Below are positions 56,600 to 64,000 of a stretch of DNA of 64,000 bases, piece by piece. A program made the position numbers and the translations under genes. Below the pieces are notes generated by a model, which saw nothing but the letters and a program-made list of their open reading frames with translations, was not told the DNA's origin and ran no database searches. Position 1 is the stretch's first letter; every line of letters starts with the position of its first letter. This DNA is from Pseudomonas sp. SDI (GTDB taxonomy: Bacteria > Pseudomonadota > Gammaproteobacteria > Pseudomonadales > Pseudomonadaceae): assembly GCF_003105155.1 (NCBI RefSeq), contig NZ_QETK01000002.1:1-64000 (forward strand). The letters are read 5' to 3'.

Positions 56600-57661
56600 T
56601 GCCCCAAAGCATGCGGAGCCTCACTCTAGCAGGGGATGTGGGCGAGAATGGGGACATTCTGGAAAATAGGAGACCTTCAATCAGATACCCTTCTTGGGGT
56701 AATGAGTATTTATGGCGTCTCCATGTTTTTCATACTTTCCGGTTTGAGCATGGCCGTGGTCTACCACAAGACACTTGAAGCCAGACACCAGTGGTCCACA
56801 TTTTTCATACGCTGGGCATTCAGAATCTTGCCACTGCTCTGGCTCGCGATTGCAGTGGTAACATTCATATCCTTTCATTAGGCATGAAGATGTATATGCT
56901 TATCGAATATTTCTAAACGTCACCGGACTATTTGGATTCATCGACCCTGCCGCCTACATAAATACGGGAGCCTGGTCAATCGGCAACGAGCTGGTTTACT
57001 ACGCCCTCACCCGCTGTTCATCACGCTCTATAGCAGCAGCCTGCTCGCAGGGAACCAGGTATTTTTGCTATGTTGCATGCTGACAACCTGGTTCGCTTTT
57101 TCTGCTATCAATGCCGAACACTCCTTGGCTAACCAGTGGACGACCTACATCAACCTCCTCAACAACCTATCCCTTTATGTAGCCGGCCTGGCCATTTATT
57201 ACAATACAAGATCAGTCAATACCAGCGTAGCATTACCGATGCATATGTATATTTGTCGGTATGGGATATTTATATTCTACCCAGCCTCCGGAGATGCCTC
57301 AACCATCGTCACCGGTAGCACCCGACTAGTCTTCTGCATTGCAGGGGTGCTCACCGTATACGGTTTTTATCGCAACTCAATTCACTTGCCACCGTTCATT
57401 TCAAACCAGCTGACTCGTTTGGGGCTGGCGACCTTGGCACTGAGAAAATCCGGATACGCTATGAATCCAGTGTTTACCCTTATCTTGGTTTCCCTGATCT
57501 CCATAGTGGTCGCACTCGCGACATACCGGATACTGGAAGAGCCTATGATCAGACTTGGCAAAAAACTCACCAGCAAGCAAGAGCCTACCTGCATAGCAAG
57601 CGCACCCTCTGACCGCACCACTCTCCAGCGTCGCCAAGGAACGCTGAAGAGAAAATGTTAG
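56600..57661 (+). pseudogene. Frameshifted acyltransferase-3 (OafA/YrhL-like) gene
   Basis: Three frame segments join into an integral-membrane O-acyltransferase. The first (to 56881) has GVSMFFILSGLSMAVVYHKT, FFIRWAFRILPLLWLAIAVV; the second (from 56883) has VYAYRIFLNVTGLFGFIDPA and INTGAWSIGNELVYYALT; the third (from about 57013, loss of one C) has LFITLYSSSLLAGNQVF, then LNNLSLYVAGLAIYYNTRS and the C-terminal ATYRILEEPMIRLGKKL. Two frameshifts and a poor N-terminus show it is broken. Such enzymes acetylate lipopolysaccharide or exopolysaccharide sugars. Confidence 0.65.
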
Positions 57662-58649
57662 CTTGTTGGACATACCCCGAGGTGCTCTGGTAATGACAGA
57701 AAAATCCCGGACACTGCGCCGAGTTGGCCCTCACCCGTAGCGGGCACTCGCCCGCCACTGAGTTAATGCAGCTGTGGTGGCGAGCCCGCAGTAGGTACTG
57801 ACGATTTCTCCGCATCCACGGATGACGCTACTTGGGAGTTAGCCTCAGTGGAAGGTATTGAGCTGACCAGAAACTACCAGAAGGGACATGAAGATGTGGT
57901 GTGGTCCGAGGCAGAAGCTTGTGAGTTAGCAGCGGATTTGGCACCAACCGGTCGGCGGTAAGATATGTTGTCTCAGACGGCTGGAGCCTTGTCTGGCGGG
58001 GCTTTCGGGCGGGGAGGTCAAGCTATTTGGTGCCAAGTAGGTGCAAAATGGATTGTCACCAAACCGGCGGGAAGTTGGTGAAATTCGCGGGAAGTTTGGC
58101 ACTGCGGTTTGGGCCCAAAAAATCAGATTTTCGAGCCTTCAGGCGGGCTTGATAGCACCATTCTGTTGATCACAAACAAGCTCTGGGCCTTGTGATCAAA
58201 GGGTCTAAAGATTCCGCTGGGCCCCCTCAGCAACTGACTCGAACCAAGGACCGCCCTCCCCGCTTTCCCCTGGCCAGTTCCGATTCCCAAGCTGACAATC
58301 GGAAATCTGGTCAAAAGCCGCTTCCGATTGTCTTCAAAGGCACGGCCGGCGTGGCTTTGAGCAGGTTTTTCTGATCAGGATTAAGTGCGGGGAATCGGAA
58401 CTGAGCGACCAGGGCTCAGAGTCACGGTGCGGATAAGGAAAAACGCCATGACCGCCGGGAAATAGGGCTTCAGGCGGGCTACCAGGCACGTGTAAAGGCC
58501 AGCTCAGGAAGGGAATTTAAGACAGGCTTGGTGCCAAAGAAAACGCGAGAAAGGGCCAAATCCGGCGTGAACTCACAAAGCTGACCTCGACATCGGCGAA
58601 ATCGCCGGGTAGTTAAATCGGATGATGTCCCGAAAAAGTCCCCACGCAT
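57662..58649. other. Non-coding stretch of about 1 kb beside tRNA-Pro
   Basis: No supported gene. The region contains short internal repeats, for example GGCGGGAAGTTGGTG near 58070 and CGCGGGAAGTTTGG near 58092, and TTCAGGCGGGCT near 58137 and again near 58470. A frame around 57848-57960 reads VEGIELTRNYQKGHEDVVWS and could be a gene scrap. I see no copy of the tRNA-Pro 3' end that would mark an attachment site. Confidence 0.5.
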
Positions 58650-58650
58650 G

Positions 58651-58678
58651 AAAAAGCCCAACCTGTGAAGATTGGGCT
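58651..58678 (-). terminator. Intrinsic terminator after tRNA-Pro
   Basis: On the minus strand AGCCCAA, a ten-base loop and TTGGGCT are followed by TTTTC, 17 bases after the tRNA 3' end. Confidence 0.9.
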
Positions 58679-58694
58679 AAGTCATTGAATTATA

Positions 58695-58771
58695 TGGTCG
58701 GGACGGAGTGATTCGAACACTCGACCCCTTGCACCCCATGCAAGTGCGCTACCGGGCTGCGCTACGCCCCG
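58695..58771 (-). tRNA. tRNA-Pro (GGG)
   Basis: A 77-base tRNA with encoded CCA. Acceptor CGGGGCG/CGTCCCG (one G-T pair), D arm, anticodon stem CTTGC/GCAAG with loop ATGGGGT and anticodon GGG, T loop TTCGAAT. It follows the merR-like gene on the same strand; its 3' end points to the decayed island, the usual side for integration. Confidence 0.95.
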
Positions 58772-58878
58772 ACTGGGCTTGAAGCAAGCTCTCAATGTTG
58801 CCGAGAACGTTGAAGAATTTACCCTAAGCTTTTGAATTTTGAAAGGATTATTTTCAGGGGGGAATCCTTTCAGCCGGG

Positions 58879-59235
58879 TTACTTCTTCAGCACTACCAAC
58901 ACGTCTTCCAACTCGACAATCATCTGCCGAATCAGTTGCTTGTACTGGGTAGTGTCATCCTTGGCCTCATCACTCGACAGGCGCAAACGCGCACCGCCGA
59001 TGGTGAAGCCCTGGTCGTAAAGCAACGCGCGGATCTGCCGGATCATCAACACATCCTGGCGCTGATAATACCGGCGGTTTCCGCGGCGCTTGACCGGGTT
59101 GAGTTGAGGAAACTCCTGCTCCCAGTAGCGCAGCACGTGCGGTTTTACCGCACAAAGCTCACTCACTTCACCAATGGTGAAGTAACGCTTGCCGGGGATC
59201 GGCGGAAGCTCGTCGTTATGACTTGGTTCCAGCAT
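58879..59235 (-). CDS. MerR-family regulator
   Basis: A 118-residue MerR-type protein with the DNA-binding helix-turn-helix ([30 protein letters not shown], then [20 protein letters not shown]) and a short helical tail, without the Cys metal ligands of MerR proper. It is the regulator conserved after ihfA in gammaproteobacteria. ATG at 59235 lies within the end of ihfA (20-bp overlap), so translation is coupled. Target unknown. Confidence 0.9.
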   Translation of the reverse strand: MLEPSHNDELPPIPGKRYFTIGEVSELCAVKPHVLRYWEQEFPQLNPVKRRGNRRYYQRQDVLMIRQIRALLYDQGFTIGGARLRLSSDEAKDDTTQYKQLIRQMIVELEDVLVVLKK

Positions 59236-59518
59236 AAGCCTCAACTCGGGCCTTCAACTTCTGCCCTGGACGAAAGGTGACGACTCGACGCGCCGTGATC
59301 GGGATCTCTTCACCCGTTTTCGGGTTGCGACCCGGACGCTGACGTTTGTCCCGCAGGTCGAAATTGCCGAAACCGGACAATTTGACCTGCTCGTTGTCTT
59401 CAAGAGCGTGCCTGATCTCCTCGAAAAACAGCTCGACCAATTCCTTGGCCTCACGCTTGTTCAGGCCCAGCTCTTCGTACAGCCGTTCTGCCATCTCAGC
59501 TTTCGTCAGAGCACCCAT
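59216..59518 (-). CDS. ihfA: Integration host factor alpha subunit
   Basis: A 100-residue DNA-bending protein with the full IHF-alpha sequence ([46 protein letters not shown] including the intercalating Pro loop). It works as a heterodimer with IhfB in transcription, recombination and replication. It starts 3 bp after the end of pheT, in the conserved pheST-ihfA order. Confidence 0.97.
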   Translation of the reverse strand: MGALTKAEMAERLYEELGLNKREAKELVELFFEEIRHALEDNEQVKLSGFGNFDLRDKRQRPGRNPKTGEEIPITARRVVTFRPGQKLKARVEAYAGTKS

Positions 59519-59521
59519 ACG

Positions 59522-61897
59522 CTATTTCCTTAACGTGGTGTTCAACCTTTGTTCGAGCGAGGTAAGGATATTTTCCACTGCAGTGCTCACCTCTTCGTCA
59601 GTAAGAGTGCGCGATGGATGCTGCCAGGTCAAGCCGACCGCTAGGCTTTTTCTATCAGGATCAATACCTTTACCCTGATAAACATCAAACAGCCTGAGGT
59701 CAGTCAGCCACTCACCTGCATTTTCACGGATTACGTCAAGCAGCGAGCTCGAAGCTACATCACGTCCCGCCATCAACGCCAGGTCACGACGCACTTCCGG
59801 GAATTTCGACAGCTCGTGGAATTTCGGCAAGCGCCCTTCCACCACATCGCCCAGCACCAGCTCGAAGACGTACACAGTACGGTCCAGACCCAGGGTTTTC
59901 ACCAGCTCAGGGTGCAGTGCACCGATGTAGCCGACTTCGCGACCATCACGCTCGATGCGTGCAGTCTGCCCAGGGTGCAGCGCCGGATGCTTGCCGGCAA
60001 CGAAGGTGAAGTCGTCCAGCGAACCGGAGAAGCCCAGCACTGCTTCTACATCGGCCTTCACGTCGAAGAAATCGATGCTGTCACGGGCGTTGGCCCAACC
60101 TTCCGGCAGACGGCTACCGCACACCACACCGGCCAGCATCGGCTGCTGCTTCAGGTCGCCCAACTGGCCGACGAAGCGCAGACCGCTTTCGAACAGACGC
60201 ACGCGATCCTGCTGACGGTTGAGGTTGTGCTGCAGCGCCTTGACCAGGCCCGGCCACAGCGAGGCACGCATGGCGGCCATGTCGCTGGAGATCGGATTGG
60301 CCAGCAGCAGCGGCTCGACACCTGGAGTGAACAGCTCGAACAGTTTCGGCTCGATGAAGCTGTAGGTGATCGCTTCCTGGAAGCCACGGGCGACCAGCAG
60401 ACGACGCAGCGCCGGCAGCTCGCCACGAGCTTCGGCCTTGGCTTGCGGCGCCAGGCGTGCTTGCGGGTAACGTACCGGCAAACGGTTGTAACCGTACAGG
60501 CGCGCCAGCTCTTCGATCAGGTCGACTTCCAGGCTGATGTCGAAGCGGTGGCTTGGTACCGCTACCTGCCATTGGCCTTCACCAGCAGTGGTGGTCAGGC
60601 CCAGGGCGTTAAGCAGTTGCTCGACTTCGGCACTGGCCATTTCCATGCCCAGCATCTGGGTAATGCGCTCGGCACGCAGGGTGACCGGGGCCACGTTCGG
60701 CAGGTGCGCTTCACTCACAGCCTCGACAATCGGGCCGGCTTCGCCGCCAACGATTTCCAGCAGCAGGCCAGTGGCGCGCTCCATGGCTTCGCGGGCCAGC
60801 TGCGAGTCGACACCACGCTCGTAACGGTGCGAGGCATCGGTGTGCAGGCCATAGGAACGGGCCTTGCCAGCCACCGAAATAGGCTCGAAGAAGGCACTTT
60901 CGAGGAAGATGTCACGAGTGCCAGCAGCCACACCGCTGTGCTCGCCACCCATCACGCCGGCAATCGCCAGGGCGCGGCTGTGGTCGGCGATGACCAGGGT
61001 GTCCGGGCGCAGGGTCACTTCCTGACCGTCCAACAGCACCAGCTTCTCGCCATCTTCTGCCATGCGCACACGAATCCCGCCGTTGATCTCGGCGAGATCG
61101 AAGGCGTGCATTGGCTGGCCCAGCTCGAGCATCACGTAGTTGGTGATGTCGACCGCAGCGTCGATGCTGCGCACGTCGGCACGACGCAGGCGTTCGACCA
61201 TCCACAGCGGGGTTGGCTTGCTCAGGTCGACGTTGCGGATAACCCGACCCAGGTAACGCGGGCACGCGGCCGGCGCCAGCACTTCAACCGGGCGCACTTC
61301 GTCGTGCGCGGCGGCTACAGCCGGAACCACTGGACGGGTAACCGGAACGGCGTACAGGGCACCCACTTCACGGGCCAGGCCGGCCAGGGACAGGCAGTCG
61401 CCGCGGTTCGGGGTCAGGTCGACCTCGATACTGGCGTCGTCCAGGTCCAGGTACACACGGATGTCTTCGCCAACCGGTGCATCGGCAGCCAGCTCAAGCA
61501 GGCCGTCGTTTTCTTCGCTGATCTGCAGCTCGGCCGCCGAGCACAGCATGCCGTTGGACTCAACACCACGCAGCTTGGCCTTCTTGATCTTGAAGTCGCC
61601 CGGCAGTTCGGCACCGATCATGGCAAACGGGATCTTCAGGCCAGGGCGCACATTTGGCGCGCCGCACACTACCTGGAAGGTCTCGCTACCGTTGCTTACC
61701 TGGCAAACGCGCAGTTTGTCGGCGTCCGGGTGTTGCTCGGTGCTCAGCACCTCGCCAACGATGATGCCGCTGAACTGACCGGCGGCTGGGGTTACGCTGT
61801 CAACCTCAAGACCTGCCATCGACAGACGGGCCACCAGCTCGTCACGGGATACCTGCGGGTTGACCCAACCGCGCAGCCACTTTTCACTGAATTTCAT
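59522..61897 (-). CDS. pheT: Phenylalanyl-tRNA synthetase beta subunit
   Basis: A 791-residue subunit of the heterotetrameric enzyme. Order: N-terminal B1 and EMAP-like tRNA-binding domain (KFSEKWLRGWV, SGIIVGEVLS, VVCGAPNVRPG), B3/B4 editing domain, B5 domain, the synthetase-like core, and the C-terminal ferredoxin-fold anticodon domain (PKFHELSKFPEVRRDLALMA). Full length, no disruption. It begins 36 bp after pheS. Confidence 0.97.
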   Translation of the reverse strand: MKFSEKWLRGWVNPQVSRDELVARLSMAGLEVDSVTPAAGQFSGIIVGEVLSTEQHPDADKLRVCQVSNGSETFQVVCGAPNVRPGLKIPFAMIGAELPGDFKIKKAKLRGVESNGMLCSAAELQISEENDGLLELAADAPVGEDIRVYLDLDDASIEVDLTPNRGDCLSLAGLAREVGALYAVPVTRPVVPAVAAAHDEVRPVEVLAPAACPRYLGRVIRNVDLSKPTPLWMVERLRRADVRSIDAAVDITNYVMLELGQPMHAFDLAEINGGIRVRMAEDGEKLVLLDGQEVTLRPDTLVIADHSRALAIAGVMGGEHSGVAAGTRDIFLESAFFEPISVAGKARSYGLHTDASHRYERGVDSQLAREAMERATGLLLEIVGGEAGPIVEAVSEAHLPNVAPVTLRAERITQMLGMEMASAEVEQLLNALGLTTTAGEGQWQVAVPSHRFDISLEVDLIEELARLYGYNRLPVRYPQARLAPQAKAEARGELPALRRLLVARGFQEAITYSFIEPKLFELFTPGVEPLLLANPISSDMAAMRASLWPGLVKALQHNLNRQQDRVRLFESGLRFVGQLGDLKQQPMLAGVVCGSRLPEGWANARDSIDFFDVKADVEAVLGFSGSLDDFTFVAGKHPALHPGQTARIERDGREVGYIGALHPELVKTLGLDRTVYVFELVLGDVVEGRLPKFHELSKFPEVRRDLALMAGRDVASSSLLDVIRENAGEWLTDLRLFDVYQGKGIDPDRKSLAVGLTWQHPSRTLTDEEVSTAVENILTSLEQRLNTTLRK

Positions 61898-61933
61898 CCT
61901 GCTCTCCTGAAAGATTCGTTACGGGTGCGCGAC

Positions 61934-63043
<1,110 letters not shown>

Positions 63044-63057
63044 ATTGTCGTGGGTAC

Positions 63058-63414
63058 TTAAGCCAGAACGGCTTTAGCTTTCTCGACAATCGCAGCAAAC
63101 GCCGCTTTTTCGTTCACTGCCAGATCAGCCAGAACCTTACGGTCGATCTCGATCGACGCTTTTTTCAGGCCAGCAATCAGACGGCTGTAAGACAGGCCGT
63201 TGGTACGAGCACCAGCGTTGATACGAGCGATCCACAGAGCGCGGAACTGACGTTTTTTCTGGCGACGGTCGCGGTAGGCGTATTGGCCTGCCTTGATGAC
63301 CGCTTGCTTGGCAACACGGAATACGCGCGAGCGAGCGCCGTAGTAGCCTTTAGCCAGTTTCAGAATTTTCTTGTGACGCTTACGAGCGATGACGCCACGC
63401 TTTACACGAGCCAT
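63058..63414 (-). CDS. rplT: Ribosomal protein bL20
   Basis: A 118-residue ribosomal protein with [20 protein letters not shown] at the start and the usual basic N-terminal extension. It binds 23S rRNA in early assembly and, in E. coli, represses its own operon. It follows rpmI by 28 bp. Confidence 0.97.
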   Translation of the reverse strand: MARVKRGVIARKRHKKILKLAKGYYGARSRVFRVAKQAVIKAGQYAYRDRRQKKRQFRALWIARINAGARTNGLSYSRLIAGLKKASIEIDRKVLADLAVNEKAAFAAIVEKAKAVLA

Positions 63415-63442
63415 GAGTAACTTCCTCTATCTTTGACCGAAA

Positions 63443-63637
63443 TTAACGTACGCGCAGCATGCGCTCGACTTTTGCAACGTCCGACGGGTGCAGCAGGCTG
63501 CTACCACGAAGTTGACGCTTACGCTTGGTCGACATTTTGGTCAGGATGTGGCTCTTGAAAGCGTGCTTGTGCTTGAAGCCGGAAGCAGTTTTCAGGAAAC
63601 GCTTCGCTGCACCGCTTTTGGTTTTCATCTTTGGCAT
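63443..63637 (-). CDS. rpmI: Ribosomal protein bL35
   Basis: A 64-residue, very basic ribosomal protein: [20 protein letters not shown] and later [20 protein letters not shown]. Standard length, in the infC-rpmI-rplT order. Confidence 0.97.
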   Translation of the reverse strand: MPKMKTKSGAAKRFLKTASGFKHKHAFKSHILTKMSTKRKRQLRGSSLLHPSDVAKVERMLRVR

Positions 63638-63697
63638 GTTTGGTACTCCGCATTCGAGTGGATAAACATAACCGCAAGGCCTGCCGTGCCCTGGTGG

Positions 63698-64000
63698 TTA
63701 TTTCTTTTTCTTGGGGGCGATGACCATCATAAGCTGGCGTCCTTCCATCTTCGGATGCTGTTCGACGGTACCGTATTCGGCGAGGTCAGTTTCAACCCGC
63801 TTCAGCAGTTCCATACCCAGCTCCTGGTGGGCCATCTCACGACCACGGAATCTCAGAGAGATCTTGGCCTTGTCCCCATCACTAAGGAAACGTACCAGGT
63901 TGCGTAGTTTTACCTGGTAATCCCCTTCCTCCGTCCCTGGACGAAACTTGATTTCTTTGATCTGGATGATCTTCTGGTTTTTCTTGGCTGCGGCCTGTTG
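63698..64000 (-). CDS. infC: Translation initiation factor IF-3, C-terminal part
   Basis: The last 100 codons of infC; the gene runs off the window. The visible part is the end of the linker and the C-terminal 30S-binding domain: [51 protein letters not shown] and stop. The start codon lies outside the window. Confidence 0.95.
   Translation of the reverse strand, partial: QQAAAKKNQKIIQIKEIKFRPGTEEGDYQVKLRNLVRFLSDGDKAKISLRFRGREMAHQELGMELLKRVETDLAEYGTVEQHPKMEGRQLMMVIAPKKKK

Noticed and set aside
58695..58771. Direct repeat of the tRNA-Pro 3' end in the island, as attachment site
   Set aside because: I looked for the final 20 bases of the tRNA through 54550-58690 and found no copy by eye, so the island claim does not rest on an att site.

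Overview
The window looks like chromosomal DNA of a fluorescent Pseudomonas of the P. putida group. This rests on high GC, Pseudomonas-type REP elements (a TCGCGGG...CCCGCTCCCACAGG core), a pyoverdine locus with two textbook iron-starvation sigma boxes, and blocks whose order I recall from P. putida: sulfite reductase/DUF934; a five-gene acyl-CoA oxidation operon next to AraC, LysR, phnW and phnX; and infC-rpmI-rplT-pheS-pheT-ihfA-merR-tRNA-Pro. Species cannot be fixed from sequence reading alone.

Layout. 1-240 is near-pure poly-G and is probably a contig-end artefact. 342-3224 (minus) holds a hotdog thioesterase, the stump of a glutathione S-transferase, a DUF934 protein and a CysI-like sulfite reductase. 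3350-18626 (minus) holds two giant toxin-like genes: a 1528-aa dermonecrotic-toxin-like protein and a 1499-aa leucine-rich-repeat protein ending in an IpaH-type NEL ubiquitin ligase domain with its catalytic Cys. A complete acyl-CoA synthetase, dehydrogenase, hydratase, hydroxyacyl-CoA dehydrogenase and thiolase operon lies between them, together with the decayed tail of a second NEL gene. 18716-22747 has an AraC regulator and the 2-aminoethylphosphonate genes phnW and phnX with a divergent LysR regulator.

22845-32230 is housekeeping: a ChrR-like flavin reductase, two tandem tRNA-Val genes, puuB, a C39-like lipoprotein, TerC, NhaR, an MFS exporter, sstT and yceH. 32231-37440 is more accessory: a PAS histidine kinase, pbpG, a small coiled-coil protein and a short orphan RHS protein.

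37662-46916 is a pyoverdine maturation and uptake block, pvdM-pvdN-pvdO, pvdA, pvdE and fpvA. TAAAT-N16-CGT boxes lie before pvdM and before pvdA. It is followed by a glcF remnant, the autotransporter aminopeptidase aaaA, allE, a START-domain protein, a LysR regulator, and a divergent Lrp/cysteine desulfurase pair.

54550-58650 is a decayed island beside tRNA-Pro. It has broken sulfotransferase-like and acyltransferase-3 genes around an apparently intact APS kinase (cysC), then about 1 kb of non-coding DNA. The window ends in the conserved translation operon infC-rpmI-rplT-pheS-pheT-ihfA-merR on the minus strand. The least explained parts are the toxin pair with its NEL relic, the cysC island, and the short RHS protein with its downstream partner.
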